The notes: generated from the sequence alone by a model not told the origin. A stretch of 64,000 nt of DNA from Haloprofundus marisrubri (GCF_001469955.1 NZ_LOPU01000030.1:124001-188000), one strand, 5' to 3'; positions 23,756 to 33,268 are shown, counted from the stretch's first letter. Numbers and translations are program-made.

Positions 23756-24795
23756 TTCTGCGAGCGGAGTTTCATCCGGTTGACGACGCCGACGTTGTTG
23801 GCGACGTTCTCGGTCAGCACACGGAAGGCGTCGGCCGTCCCGTTGTCCTCCTCCAACACGATGGGTTCGCCGCCGTCGCCGCCGGTTCTGACGGCCGGGT
23901 CGAGCGGAACGCCGCCGAGATACGGGAGGTCGGTTTCGTCTGCTAACGCTTTCCCGCCGCCGGAACCGAAAATGTCGTGGCTGTTACCGCAGTCGGGGCA
24001 GACGAAACTCGACATGTTCTCGACGACGCCGAGGACGTTCGTGTCGTGGGTGCCGAACATCCGCAGTCCCTTCCGGGCGTCGTCGAGTGCGACTTCCTGC
24101 GGAGTCGTGACGATGACCGCGCCGGTGAGTGGCAGCGTCTGGAGAATGGTCAGTTGCGTGTCGCCCGTTCCCGGCGGCAGGTCGAGCACGAGATAATCGA
24201 GTTCGCCCCATTCCACGTCTTCGACCAACTGTGTCAGAATCTTGTGGACCATCGGGCCGCGCCAGATGACGGGGTCGTCCTCGCCGACGAGAAACGCCAT
24301 CGACATCAGCTTCATGCCGTACTTCTCGGGCGGGACGATGGTCTCTTCGGCAGTTGCCTGCGGGTGGTCGTCGGCGGCGACCATCCGCGGGACGTTGGGG
24401 CCGTACACGTCGGCGTCGAACAGGCCGACGCGCGCGCCCAGTTGCGACAGTCCGGCCGCAAGGTTGACCGCGACGGTCGATTTGCCGACGCCGCCTTTCC
24501 CGGAGGCGACGGCGATGACGTTCTTGACGCCCGGAAGAACCTGCTCGCTCTGTGAGAGCGACGAGGGCAGTTTGGCGGTGAGGTCGACTTCGAGACCGGC
24601 CTCCGAGAGCACTTCGCGGACGCGGGTCGCAATCTCCGTCTCGTTCGGCGCGTACGGCGCACCGAGTGCGAGCGAGACGCGGGCGACGCCGTCGTCGACG
24701 TCGACGGCGTTGACCAGACTGAGCGAGACGATATCCTCGCCGAGGTCGGGGTCTTCGACCTCCCGAAGGAGGTCTCGTACGTCGGCTTCGTTCAT
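23752..24795 (-). CDS. mrp: Mrp/ApbC/NBP35-type iron-sulfur carrier ATPase
   Basis: 347 residues. An N-terminal MIP18/DUF59 domain (1-80) is followed by a deviant Walker A GKGGVGKST at 99-107, the MinD/Mrp LDLPPGTGDTQL motif, and CPDC near 265, which binds a bridging [4Fe-4S] cluster in the dimer. It carries Fe-S clusters to apo-proteins in the cytosol using ATP. Length and domain order are standard. Coupled to the downstream 103-residue protein. Several Fe-S enzymes (SdhB, MoaA, UDG, Dna2-like nuclease) are encoded in this window and are plausible clients. Confidence 0.94.
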   Translation of the reverse strand: MNEADVRDLLREVEDPDLGEDIVSLSLVNAVDVDDGVARVSLALGAPYAPNETEIATRVREVLSEAGLEVDLTAKLPSSLSQSEQVLPGVKNVIAVASGKGGVGKSTVAVNLAAGLSQLGARVGLFDADVYGPNVPRMVAADDHPQATAEETIVPPEKYGMKLMSMAFLVGEDDPVIWRGPMVHKILTQLVEDVEWGELDYLVLDLPPGTGDTQLTILQTLPLTGAVIVTTPQEVALDDARKGLRMFGTHDTNVLGVVENMSSFVCPDCGNSHDIFGSGGGKALADETDLPYLGGVPLDPAVRTGGDGGEPIVLEEDNGTADAFRVLTENVANNVGVVNRMKLRSQK

Positions 24796-24855
24796 GCGCT
24801 CATCATGGGGTCGTCGGTCGAATAAGGGTTGTTACTCCGGAACGGTTCTGTCGAC

Positions 24856-25914
24856 TCACCGCGTCGCAGTCGGCGTCGTCGTCGCCGTCGAGTCACGCTC
24901 TGCAGGCGAGTCGAGGTAACCGTTGTCGCGGAACCACGCCACCTCGTCGCGCAGTGTCTCGTCGAACGGGCGGAACGTCACGTCCAACTCACGAATCGCC
25001 TTCTGAGAGCTGAGTTCGACCTGCTCGTGAACGGTCCGGACCGCTGCACAGGTGATGAGCGGGTCGCGTCCGGTGACTCTTGCAGCGAGTTCGCTGGCGT
25101 AGCCGACCGCGAGACCCACGCGGTACGGCAGCACGCGTTTCGGGGCGCGAACGCCCGTCACCCGCTCTAACACCTCGGCGAACTCGCTGAGGTCGTAGTA
25201 CCGCCCGCCGACGATGTAGCGCTCGCCGGACTCACCACGCTCTGCGGACCGAACCGTCGCCGACGCGACGTCGCGTACGTCGACGAACGAGAACCCGCCT
25301 TCGGGGAGCGTCGGAAGGTTTCCTTCGACGAAATCGACGACGACCTGTCCCATCGCCGTCGGCGCGGCGTCGCCGGGTCCCATCATCACGCCCGGAAGCA
25401 CCATCACGACCGGGAGGTCGTGTGTGACGAGGAACCGTTCGATGGCTCGCTCCGCGAGTATCTTGCTGCGGAAGTAGTAGCTCTCGGTGTCGGTCGTCTC
25501 GCGGCGGGCGGACTCGTCGCTCGGCGACCCGTCCGCTTTCGGTCCGATAGTGCCGCTGGAACTGATGTAGACGACTCTGTCGACGCCCGCGTCGTCGGCG
25601 GCGGTCAGGAGGTCGACTGTCGCATCGACGTTGACCGCGCGGAGCTGTTCGGTGTGGTTCCGCTCGCCGACGCCGAAATACTCCCGGAAGTACGCCGCCG
25701 TGTGGAACACCGCGTCCTGTCCGCGGAGTTCGTCGGCGAAGCCGTCGACGTCGAGCATGTCCCCGACGACGATTCGGGCGTCGGTCTCTCCCAAAACTCG
25801 CTCGGCTTTCTCGTGCGAGCGCACGAGTGCGGTCACGTCGTGGCCGTCGCGTTCGAGTTCTCGAACGAGTGCGCTACCCAGTAACCCGGTGGACCCGGTG
25901 ACGAATGCTTTCAT
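24856..25914 (-). CDS. NAD-dependent epimerase/dehydratase (extended SDR)
   Basis: 352 residues. Rossmann NAD(P) motif GSTGLLGS at 7-14, a Ser/Tyr/Lys-type active site (ISSSGTIG, and YYFRSK near residue 150), and a C-terminal substrate lid with SGERYIVGG. It resembles dihydroflavonol-4-reductase-like members that reduce or epimerise carbonyl substrates. The tail after 335 is Thr-rich and probably disordered. Monocistronic. In the 254-bp gap to moaA there is a hairpin (GGAGAG/CTCTCC, 25944-25965) and an inverted repeat CGTAAC/GTTACG (26094-26113), plus a TATA-like CATTTAAGC before moaA. Confidence 0.88.
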   Translation of the reverse strand: MKAFVTGSTGLLGSALVRELERDGHDVTALVRSHEKAERVLGETDARIVVGDMLDVDGFADELRGQDAVFHTAAYFREYFGVGERNHTEQLRAVNVDATVDLLTAADDAGVDRVVYISSSGTIGPKADGSPSDESARRETTDTESYYFRSKILAERAIERFLVTHDLPVVMVLPGVMMGPGDAAPTAMGQVVVDFVEGNLPTLPEGGFSFVDVRDVASATVRSAERGESGERYIVGGRYYDLSEFAEVLERVTGVRAPKRVLPYRVGLAVGYASELAARVTGRDPLITCAAVRTVHEQVELSSQKAIRELDVTFRPFDETLRDEVAWFRDNGYLDSPAERDSTATTTPTATR

Positions 25915-26168
25915 CTGGACTCACATCCGAGGAGGGTACGCGCGGAGAGGAGATAGCCTCTCTCCGGGTGTCGACCACACTCTCACCGTCGACCACGTTC
26001 TCGCCGCCGGTCATCACCTCCGTCGTCCCTCGATGCGCTGACTGCCGACGAACCGACCATCGGCAACCAACCGGAGCTACCGGTTGAGACGAGCGTAACC
26101 GAATAGAGTTACGAACGGCGGGGTCAGTCCCACTCATTTAAGCACGTCCACACGAACTCTCACGATAT

Positions 26169-27128
26169 ATGTTGACGGACGACTTCGGCAGGGACGTCAC
26201 CGGGGTCCGAATCTCGCTTACGGACCGGTGCAACTTCGACTGCGTCTACTGTCACAACGAAGGACTCGGCGATACGCGGGGGCCGATGGACCCGCAGGAC
26301 GACGAGATGAGCGCCGACGACGTCGTTCGCTTCCTCGAAGTCGTCGAGGAGTTCGGCGTCCGGAAGGTGAAGTTCACCGGCGGCGAACCGATGCTCCGAG
26401 GGGACCTCGAAGAGATTCTCGAACGCACGCCCGACTCGATGGAGATGTCGCTGACGACGAACGGAACGTTCCTCCCCGGGCGCGCGGAGGACCTGAAAGC
26501 GGCGGGACTCGAACGCGTGAACGTCTCACAGGACGCGCTCGAACCACAGGCGTTCGCCGAGATTACGAAATCCGGCGCGTACGACCGCGTGATGGAAGGC
26601 GTGCAGGCGGCGTTGGACGCCGGTCTCGACCCGGTGAAACTGAACATGGTCGTCTTCGAGCACACCGCCGGCTACGTCGAAGGGATGGTCGACCACGTCG
26701 CCGAGAACGACGGTCTCCAGTTGCAACTCATCGAGTACATGCCCGAACTGACGGGCAAACCCGAGTGGAGCATCGATATCCAGCGCGTCCACGACTGGCT
26801 CGCCGACATCTCCGACCGCGTCGAACACCGCGAGATGCACGACCGGAAACGGTACTGGGTCGGCGGGGGGATGGTCGAAATCGTCGACCCCGTCGGCAAC
26901 GAGAACTTCTGTGCGAACTGCCACCGCGTGCGCGTCACCCACGAAGGCTACCTGAAGGGCTGTCTGAACCGCAACGACGACCTACGTCCGATGGGCGACA
27001 TGTCCAAAGACGAGATTCGAGAGACGTTCCGTGAAGTCGTCGAAAATCGCGTTCCGTACTACGGCGAGTATCTCGTCCGCGACGACCAAGACGAGTGGGT
27101 GCTCAACGAGAAGTACCTGCCAGCCTGA
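26169..27128 (+). CDS. moaA: GTP 3',8-cyclase MoaA
   Basis: 319 residues. The radical-SAM cluster motif CNFDCVYC is at 21-28 (C21, C25, C28), the GGEPMLR SAM-binding strand near 75-81, and the second cluster uses CANC near 254-257 plus a later Cys in GYLKGC. It converts GTP to 3',8-cyclo-GTP in the first step of molybdopterin synthesis. The Gly-Gly C-terminus of bacterial MoaA is absent, as is usual in archaea. Leaderless promoter: TTTAAG about 27 nt upstream. A T-run (GGTTTTTACT, 27139-27148) follows the stop. No other moa gene is nearby. Confidence 0.95.
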   Translation: MLTDDFGRDVTGVRISLTDRCNFDCVYCHNEGLGDTRGPMDPQDDEMSADDVVRFLEVVEEFGVRKVKFTGGEPMLRGDLEEILERTPDSMEMSLTTNGTFLPGRAEDLKAAGLERVNVSQDALEPQAFAEITKSGAYDRVMEGVQAALDAGLDPVKLNMVVFEHTAGYVEGMVDHVAENDGLQLQLIEYMPELTGKPEWSIDIQRVHDWLADISDRVEHREMHDRKRYWVGGGMVEIVDPVGNENFCANCHRVRVTHEGYLKGCLNRNDDLRPMGDMSKDEIRETFREVVENRVPYYGEYLVRDDQDEWVLNEKYLPA

Positions 27129-27270
27129 GAGAGTCGCTGGTTTTTACTCCCTCTCGCTGTGTCAGCGACAGCCAGCCGTTAATTTCCCAGTCTGTCGCGT
27201 AATTTCACTCTTATCGAACAGTCACTTCGACAGAAACGGCTAAGTTCTGTGTGTAGGATAGTACAACATC

Positions 27271-28458
27271 GTGAACCTCCCCACTGCATCGAAGGCGACA
27301 GCCGTCGCCGTAGCCCTCCTGATAAGCGCCGTCGCGGGACCGCTCGCGGCCGCGCCCGTCGCCGCCGACGGGACGTTCGTCTCCATCACCGTCGACACCT
27401 CGACGAACAGCCCCGTCCCCGAAAGCGAGTTCAGCGTCACGCCGACGCTTCGAAATGCCAACGACAGCGACGAAGCGTACGTCGTCGACAGCGTCGAGGT
27501 GCGAAAGACCACCGACCGCACGAGCAAGAAGTACGCCGAGCGCACCTCGCTGGGTCGTCTCGACCCCGGTGACACGCTGCGCCCGAACCTGAACATCACC
27601 CTGAACGAGACGGGCGCACAGACCGTCTACGTCCACGCGGAACTCCGCGGGTTCGACGGCGACACCCGCCGAATCGTCCACCCGCTCGACGTCACCGTCC
27701 AGCAGCCACATCCGCAGTTGGAAGTGAGCGTCGAGGAGGCCGTCGTCGGGGCCGAACGAGGGATGAACGTCACCGTCGCCAACGGTCTCAACGACAGCGT
27801 CCGGCAGGTCAGACTCTCGCTTGCGAGCGAGAACGTCGAGTTCCGTGAAGCCGACCGCGTCGCCGCGACGCTCGGCGCAGGCGAGACGCGAACGTTCTCC
27901 TTCGCCGCCACCGCAGAGGCCGGCGAGAAGCTTCCGATGCGCGCGGTGCTCACCTACACCGACCCCGACGGCGAACGCCGCCGCAGCATCGAGACGTTCG
28001 AGGCGGACTTCCGCCCGCCGGAGAACCCCGGTACCATCGACCTCACCGGTGTGAGCGTCGAATCCGATGGGTCGAACGACCGCGTCTCCATCTCGGGCAG
28101 CGCGGCCAACCTCGGTGGCGAACGCGTCGACAGCGTCGTCGTCAGCGTCGTCGGCGAGGAGAACGTCGCGCCCGCACAGCCACAACCCGAATACTTCGTC
28201 GGAACCGTCGAGTCGAGCGACTTCGTCTCCTTCGACCTCGACGCCCGCCTGACGAACAACCGGACCGAGATTCCGATACGGGTTCGCTACACCGTCGACG
28301 GCGTGACCCAAGAGACGGTGACGACGGTGAACTACGAACCGGAGACGACGAACGACGCCAACCGTCCGAACCAGAGCGGGTCGTCGCTCCCACTCGTCGG
28401 CGGCCTCGTCGTCGTGTTCGTCGTCGTCGGTGGTCTCGTTCTCTGGCGACGGGGGTAG
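27271..28458 (+). CDS. exported, membrane-anchored CARDB/NEW3-like protein, partner of the ABC exporter
   Basis: 395 residues from GTG 27271. Signal peptide 1-32 (ending APVAADG), then three beta-sandwich repeats of the kind found in S-layer-related COG1361/CARDB proteins (about 36-140, 148-255, 262-350), many N-glycosylation sequons, and a C-terminal membrane helix (about 374-392) followed by WRRG. This places the bulk of the protein outside the cell. Seven bases separate it from the ATPase gene, and the permease follows, forming an operon. It likely takes the place of MacA as the extracellular partner of a MacB-like transporter. Confidence 0.82.
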   Translation: MNLPTASKATAVAVALLISAVAGPLAAAPVAADGTFVSITVDTSTNSPVPESEFSVTPTLRNANDSDEAYVVDSVEVRKTTDRTSKKYAERTSLGRLDPGDTLRPNLNITLNETGAQTVYVHAELRGFDGDTRRIVHPLDVTVQQPHPQLEVSVEEAVVGAERGMNVTVANGLNDSVRQVRLSLASENVEFREADRVAATLGAGETRTFSFAATAEAGEKLPMRAVLTYTDPDGERRRSIETFEADFRPPENPGTIDLTGVSVESDGSNDRVSISGSAANLGGERVDSVVVSVVGEENVAPAQPQPEYFVGTVESSDFVSFDLDARLTNNRTEIPIRVRYTVDGVTQETVTTVNYEPETTNDANRPNQSGSSLPLVGGLVVVFVVVGGLVLWRRG

Positions 28459-28464
28459 TTCTCC

Positions 28465-29220
28465 GTGAGTTCGAATTCACCGACGGACGCGACAGATACG
28501 ACGGATGCCGTGAAAACCGCGAGCGCGTCGAGCAAAGCGGCTGGTGCGGACGCCCGCGTCATCGACGGCACGAACGTGGTCAAAGAGTACCAGACGGGCG
28601 CGGAGACGGTTCGCGCGCTGAAGGGTCTCGACTTCCACATCGACCGCGGGGAGTTCGTCTCCATCGTCGGCCCCAGCGGGAGCGGGAAATCCACACTCCT
28701 GAACATTCTCGGTCTGCTCGACATCCCAACGTCGGGCACCGTGTTGGTCGACGGCAACGACGTGTCGGCGCTCTCGGAGACGGCCGCGACCCGACTCAGA
28801 AAGCGAGTTATCGGCTTCGTCTTCCAGAGCTTCTACCTCATCCCGACGCTCACCGCACGGGAGAACGTCGAAGTTCCACGCCTCTTGGACCGCAAACCAA
28901 AGGAGACGACGGCGCGCGCGACGGACCTCCTCGAACGGGTGGGCCTCGGCGACCGACTCGACCACTATCCGAACGAACTATCGGGCGGGCAGAAACAGCG
29001 CGTCGCCATCGCCCGGTCGCTCATCAACGACCCACAAATCGTGCTCGCCGACGAACCCACTGGCAACCTCGACAGAGAGACCGGCGACCAGATTCTCGAC
29101 GAGTTCGACCGCATCACCGACGAGGGCGTCGCCGTCGTCACCGTCACCCACGACGACTACGTCAGCGAGTTCGCCGACCGGACTGTCGAACTGGTCGACG
29201 GGAGACTCTCCGATGTTTGA
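28465..29220 (+). CDS. ABC transporter ATPase, MacB/LolD type
   Basis: 251 residues from GTG 28465. A Ser/Thr/Ala-rich extension (1-35) precedes the ATPase: Walker A GPSGSGKST at 69-77, Q-loop FVFQSFYLIPTLT, signature LSGGQKQR and Walker B IVLADEPTGNLD. The ADEPTGNLD and ALSETAATRLRKR segments are typical of the MacB/LolD/FtsE branch, which drive mechanotransmission rather than classical transport. Overlaps the permease start by eight bases. With 27271-28458 and 29213-30349 it forms a three-gene export system. Confidence 0.92.
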   Translation: MSSNSPTDATDTTDAVKTASASSKAAGADARVIDGTNVVKEYQTGAETVRALKGLDFHIDRGEFVSIVGPSGSGKSTLLNILGLLDIPTSGTVLVDGNDVSALSETAATRLRKRVIGFVFQSFYLIPTLTARENVEVPRLLDRKPKETTARATDLLERVGLGDRLDHYPNELSGGQKQRVAIARSLINDPQIVLADEPTGNLDRETGDQILDEFDRITDEGVAVVTVTHDDYVSEFADRTVELVDGRLSDV

Positions 29221-30349
29221 CGCGCTGTGGCGACGGTTCCCTATCGTCCTCATGGCACGGCGGAACCTGACGCGGGCGCGGACCCGCTCGGCGCTCGCTA
29301 TCGCCGCTATCGTCATCGGCGTCGTCGCCATCGCCACCTTGGGCATCGCGGGCGTCGCGTTCAAAGACGCCCAGTTCGAGACGCTCGGCTCTATCGGCAG
29401 CGACCTGCAGGTGTTTGCGGGCGAAGACAACGACGAGGGCTACCTCACCGACGCCGACATCCGCGAAATCGAACGGGCGACCAGCGGTGCGGACCTCGTC
29501 CCGTTGAAACAGCGAAACGCCGACCTCGCTGTCGGCCGGTCCGACGGGGGTGTAACCGTCTACGGCGTCGAAAATCCGAGGGAGTTGTACACCGTCCGCG
29601 ACGGCTCGATTCCGGGTAACTGGCGACGCGGCGCACTCGTCGGCGCGACGCTGGCGGACCGTTACGGCCTCGAACCGGGGAACAAACTCGAACTCGACGG
29701 CGAGACCTATCGGGTTGCGGCCGTCCTCGAAGACGAGGGCCAAGCCGCAGTCGCGAGTCCGAACGAGGCGGTCGTCCTCCCGGCGACGGCGTTCGAGTCG
29801 GAGGGCTACGCACAGGTCGTCGTCCGGTCGGACAACGTCGACCAAGCCAACGAGTCGGCGATGGCGATTCGAGACGCGTTCAACGGCCGCGAACAGCAGA
29901 TATCGGTGTTCGAGCGCGGCGAGGTCTCCGAGCAAATCGACCAAGCGTTCGCGCAGGTCAACCTGTTTCTGGTCGGCTTGGGCGCGATTTCGCTCGTCGT
30001 CGCCGGCGTGAGCATCGCCAACGTGATGCTGATGAGCGCTATCGAGCGCCGCGAGGAGATAGGCGTGCTTCGCGCCGTCGGCTACGAACGAAGCGACGTG
30101 CTCCGCATCATGCTCACCGAGGCGACGCTGCTCGGCGTCGTCGGGGCGTTCGTCGGCGTACTCGTCAGCCTCGGGTTGGGTCTGGTTATCAACAACGCGC
30201 TGCTGGGTGACCCGCTCGCGTTCACGACGGAAGGACTTCGATACGCCCTCTTGGGCTTCGTTTTCGGCGTCGCTGCGAGCGCACTCGGTGGACTGTACCC
30301 GGCGTGGAAGGCGTCGAGACAGCGGCCGGTCGAGGCGCTTCGCGGATAG
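29213..30349 (+). CDS. ABC transporter permease, MacB/FtsX family
   Basis: 378 residues. One N-terminal membrane helix (about 24-46), a large extracellular MacB_PCD domain (about 50-255), then three C-terminal helices of the FtsX fold (near 258-280, 305-335, 342-365) with the family motif SAIERREEIGVLRAVG at 275-290 and WKASRQRPVEALRG at the end. It is a half-transporter that dimerises with the ATPase. Substrates of the family include lipoproteins, peptides and drugs; none can be assigned here. Confidence 0.92.
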   Translation: MFDALWRRFPIVLMARRNLTRARTRSALAIAAIVIGVVAIATLGIAGVAFKDAQFETLGSIGSDLQVFAGEDNDEGYLTDADIREIERATSGADLVPLKQRNADLAVGRSDGGVTVYGVENPRELYTVRDGSIPGNWRRGALVGATLADRYGLEPGNKLELDGETYRVAAVLEDEGQAAVASPNEAVVLPATAFESEGYAQVVVRSDNVDQANESAMAIRDAFNGREQQISVFERGEVSEQIDQAFAQVNLFLVGLGAISLVVAGVSIANVMLMSAIERREEIGVLRAVGYERSDVLRIMLTEATLLGVVGAFVGVLVSLGLGLVINNALLGDPLAFTTEGLRYALLGFVFGVAASALGGLYPAWKASRQRPVEALRG

Positions 30350-30453
30350 CCCTCACGCGCCGTTCTCGGAATCGACACCCTCTCTACGACTGGAACCAAC
30401 TCGCCCCGACGACCACGGACACTGCTTATTCTCTCTGCGGCCGTACGTCTCCC

Positions 30454-31083
30454 GTGAATCTCACAGTCTTCGGTGCGACCGGCAGAACCGGTCGCCCGCT
30501 GGTCGAACGAGCGCTCGACTCGGGACACCACGTGACCGCGTTCGTCCGCGACGTGGAGACATTCGACCTCGAACACGAGAATCTGCAGGTCGTCGAAGGC
30601 GACGTGACCGACGCCGAAGCCGTCTCGGAAGGTGTCGACGGTGCTGACGCCGTTTTCAGCGCTCTCGGACACACGAGTTCGTCCGGCGACGACGTGCTGA
30701 CTGTCGGTGGACGGAACATCCTCGCGGCGATGGACGAACACGGCGTGGACCGCTTCGTGACGCTCGCGGGTGCAGCTGTCAGAACGAAGTCGGACCCCCC
30801 GTCGCTCGGCGCGCGAGCGATGGGGTCGGTGATGGGTCTCGTCGCCGGCGGCCTGCTCTCGGATGCACGTCAACACGTTCTCGACGTCCGCGACAGCGAC
30901 CGACGCTGGACCGTTGTTCGCCCGCCACGTCTCACCGAGGGCGCCTACACTGGCGAGTACGACGTTGGATATCTGAAACTCGGGCCGCGGAACTCGGTGT
31001 CGCGTGCCGACGTAGCCGCGTTCATGCTTCGATGCGTTGAGAACGACGAATGGGTCGGCGAGATGCCGATGGTGAGTGGGTAG
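30454..31083 (+). CDS. NAD(P)-binding Rossmann protein (NmrA/SDR-a5-like)
   Basis: 209 residues from GTG 30454. NAD(P) motif GATGRTG at 7-13, VEGDVTD near 47-53 and RPPRLTEG identify an atypical SDR related to flavin reductase/biliverdin reductase B and YwnB. These reduce small carbonyl or flavin-type substrates or act as redox sensors. There is no catalytic YxxxK. It is preceded by a TATA-like GCTTATTCTC near 30422-30431. Convergent with the DsbA-like gene (1 bp between the stops). Confidence 0.82.
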   Translation: MNLTVFGATGRTGRPLVERALDSGHHVTAFVRDVETFDLEHENLQVVEGDVTDAEAVSEGVDGADAVFSALGHTSSSGDDVLTVGGRNILAAMDEHGVDRFVTLAGAAVRTKSDPPSLGARAMGSVMGLVAGGLLSDARQHVLDVRDSDRRWTVVRPPRLTEGAYTGEYDVGYLKLGPRNSVSRADVAAFMLRCVENDEWVGEMPMVSG

Positions 31084-31084
31084 G

Positions 31085-31759
31085 TTACGTTTCGATGAGC
31101 GTCTGCAACGATTCTTCGGGGACTGCACCCTGAGCGGTTCGCTCCTGATACACGAACGAAGGAATCCCGGTCACGTCTTCGCGTTCGGACTCCGAGAGCG
31201 CGTCGGTGAGTTCGTGGTCGTACTCACCGTCGGAGAGCACCGACCGAACCGACGCCGGGTCGAGGCCGGCGGCGCCTGCGATATCGACGAGCGTCTCGTC
31301 GTCGCCGATATCCTCGCCGTCGCGCCACAGCGCCGAAAAGAGCCAGCCGTGGATGGTCTCGAATCGGTCCGGATGCTCCGTTTGCACGTAGAGGGAGAGT
31401 TTCTGTGCGTTTCGTGAGTCGACGCTGCGGTACGTCGGCGAGGAGAGGTTCATCTCCACGCCGTAGCGCCCGGCCAACTCCTCGACGGCGGACCACGGCG
31501 CCCCGAGCGACTCTTCGACTTCTATCTTCTGGTTCAAGATGCCGTCGGCGTCGCGATACGGTTCACGGAGGTCGAACGGTCGCCACTCGACGTCCACTTG
31601 CGGCAGTCCACGACTCTCACGGGAAGATTGGTAGTTAGAAAGAACTTCGGTGCCGAGATAACTGAACGGACAGACGTAATCGGCGTAGACGACGAGCGTC
31701 TCGGAGCGTCGCTCGTCGGGAGGACCTACACTGCTCTCGCTACCCTCTATGTCTCGCAT
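31085..31759 (-). CDS. DsbA-like/FrnE-type oxidoreductase
   Basis: 224 residues. A thioredoxin-fold DSBA domain with an inserted helical region: DYVCPFSYLGTEVL places C30 at the active-site position, in a CPFS motif with only one cysteine, as in FrnE and hydroxychromene-carboxylate isomerase relatives. The cis-Pro loop is TGIPSFVY near 193. No signal peptide, so it acts in the cytoplasm. The start at 31759 (MRDIEGSES) is chosen because upstream in-frame sequence is Arg/Cys-rich shadow. Glutathione-like thiol partners are likely in haloarchaea but not shown here. Confidence 0.85.
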   Translation of the reverse strand: MRDIEGSESSVGPPDERRSETLVVYADYVCPFSYLGTEVLSNYQSSRESRGLPQVDVEWRPFDLREPYRDADGILNQKIEVEESLGAPWSAVEELAGRYGVEMNLSSPTYRSVDSRNAQKLSLYVQTEHPDRFETIHGWLFSALWRDGEDIGDDETLVDIAGAAGLDPASVRSVLSDGEYDHELTDALSESEREDVTGIPSFVYQERTAQGAVPEESLQTLIET

Positions 31760-32007
31760 ACGAACACTGAGGCGGTACCGCCGTAAGTAGGCACGCCCCA
31801 AACAGCACCGAAACACCGGGAATCGAGGCGAACACTGGCCCTCGACGAACAGTCATCAGCTATCGAAGGAGTGAATCGCAGAGAGATATCACGCGCAGAA
31901 CAACACACCACGCTTCGAGTGACCGAACGGTGAACGCGGTTGTTCTTCGACAACCGCCTCGTGAGCCGGCCCCGTAGAACGATGTGTCTCCGTCCAGTTC
32001 CATCGCT

Positions 32008-32988
32008 ATGGGTGACCGAAACGACCCGAATAACACCGTTCTCGTCACCGGTGCGACCGGAACGGTTGGGACAACACTTACGGAGTTGCTCGCAGAGTAC
32101 GGCCGCTCGGTCCGTATCGCCACGCGGACACCGGCGTCGGCGGCGGCGGACGAACCCGAATCAGTTCGGTTCGACTTCGAGAAACCCGAGACGTGGGGAC
32201 GAGCGTTCGAGGGCGTCGACAGGCTGTTCTTGCTGCTGCCACCCGGCGGCGACGTCGCACGCGCGAGAGACGCCGTGGACGCGGCGATTCGTGTCGGCGT
32301 CGACCACGTCGTGTTTCTGTCGGTGCTCGGCGCGAACCGGAACCCGTTGTTGCCACACCGTCGCATCGAACGCCACCTCGAACAGAGCGACGCATCGTAC
32401 ACCTTCCTCCGCGCGAGTTTCTTCATGCAGAACCTCGCGGAGGTTCACGCCGTCGACGTACGCGAACACGACGAACTGTTCGTTCCGGCGGGCGAAGGTC
32501 GAACGAGTTTCGTCGACGCCCGCGACGTCGCCGCCGTCGCTGCCGCCGCCCTCACCGAACCCGGTCACGAAAATCAGAGATACGACCTCACGGGGAGGGA
32601 GGCGCTGACCTACGACGAGGCGGCGCAGGTGTTTTCGGAAACACTCGGCCGCAGAATCACCTATCCGAACCCGTCGCCGTTTCGGTTCGCACGGCGGACG
32701 TACGGCCGGGACGAACCGCTCGGGTTCGTCGTCGTGATGCTCGGTATCTACACCGTCGCCCGACTCGGGTTCTCGGGCCGTGTGACCGACGACGTCGAAC
32801 GGGTGTTGGGCCGGTCGCCCACCTCGTTGGCCGAGTTCGTCGACGACTACCGCGAGGTGTGGGACTCCTCGGTCTCGTCGGCATCGTCGCCGGAGTCCGC
32901 GCCGGGCACGGGTTTGGGCGCGGAGACGGATGTAGGTGCGAATACGGATTCGGACTCGGATTCGGATACGGATACAAACACTCGCTAA
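32008..32988 (+). CDS. NAD(P)H-binding NmrA-like protein with repetitive acidic tail
   Basis: 326 residues. GATGTVG at 15-21 binds NAD(P). The order of elements (RIATRTP, SVLGANRNPLLPHRRIERHLEQS, LRASFFMQN, FVDARDVAAVAA, YDLTGREALTY) is that of NmrA/azoreductase-like atypical SDRs. The C-terminus from about 290 is low-complexity, ending in alternating Asp/Ser/Thr encoded by a tandem TCGGA(C/T) hexanucleotide-like repeat near 32946-32977. ATG 32008 is preferred to 31984. The 248 bp upstream contain no gene. Confidence 0.83.
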   Translation: MGDRNDPNNTVLVTGATGTVGTTLTELLAEYGRSVRIATRTPASAAADEPESVRFDFEKPETWGRAFEGVDRLFLLLPPGGDVARARDAVDAAIRVGVDHVVFLSVLGANRNPLLPHRRIERHLEQSDASYTFLRASFFMQNLAEVHAVDVREHDELFVPAGEGRTSFVDARDVAAVAAAALTEPGHENQRYDLTGREALTYDEAAQVFSETLGRRITYPNPSPFRFARRTYGRDEPLGFVVVMLGIYTVARLGFSGRVTDDVERVLGRSPTSLAEFVDDYREVWDSSVSSASSPESAPGTGLGAETDVGANTDSDSDSDTDTNTR

Positions 32989-33045
32989 CGGCACGTGACA
33001 CGGGGGTTACCGGGGGTTGATGCTCGTCGCACGCGAAGTGTTGGC

Positions 33046-33258
33046 ATGGCAGACCGCTGTCCGTACCTCGACTACCGCCGGGAGGCGGGCGAGCAGACGT
33101 TCGATACGGCGCGACCGTACTGTACCGCTGCCGACGAGTTCGTCCAACCGATGCGCGCAGACATCTGCGCCGGCCGGTACGGACTCGACCACGCGACGGA
33201 CTGTGAAATCTATCTCGCGCACGCGGACGACCGCGAGGGCGAGACCGGAGCGGAGTGA
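33046..33258 (+). CDS. small four-cysteine protein
   Basis: 70 residues with cysteines at 5, 26, 41 and 53 in the order CPYLDYR, YC, ICAGRYGLDH, DCEIYL. The spacing is not a zinc ribbon (no CxxC) but could bind a metal or an Fe-S cluster. I recall similar short proteins in other haloarchaea. It lies directly after the NmrA-like gene and 10 bp before the BKACE gene, on the same strand, so an operon is possible. Function unknown. Confidence 0.7.
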   Translation: MADRCPYLDYRREAGEQTFDTARPYCTAADEFVQPMRADICAGRYGLDHATDCEIYLAHADDREGETGAE

Positions 33259-33268
33259 GCGAGAACGC

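Noticed and set aside
25944-26113. Two small inverted repeats between the epimerase and moaA genes as a riboswitch
   Set aside because: Stems are only six base pairs with no conserved Moco-type aptamer core; reported only as intergenic detail.
31760-32007. Possible small gene between the DsbA-like and NmrA-like genes
   Set aside because: All frames are short or Arg/Ser-rich without promoter or conserved-looking sequence.
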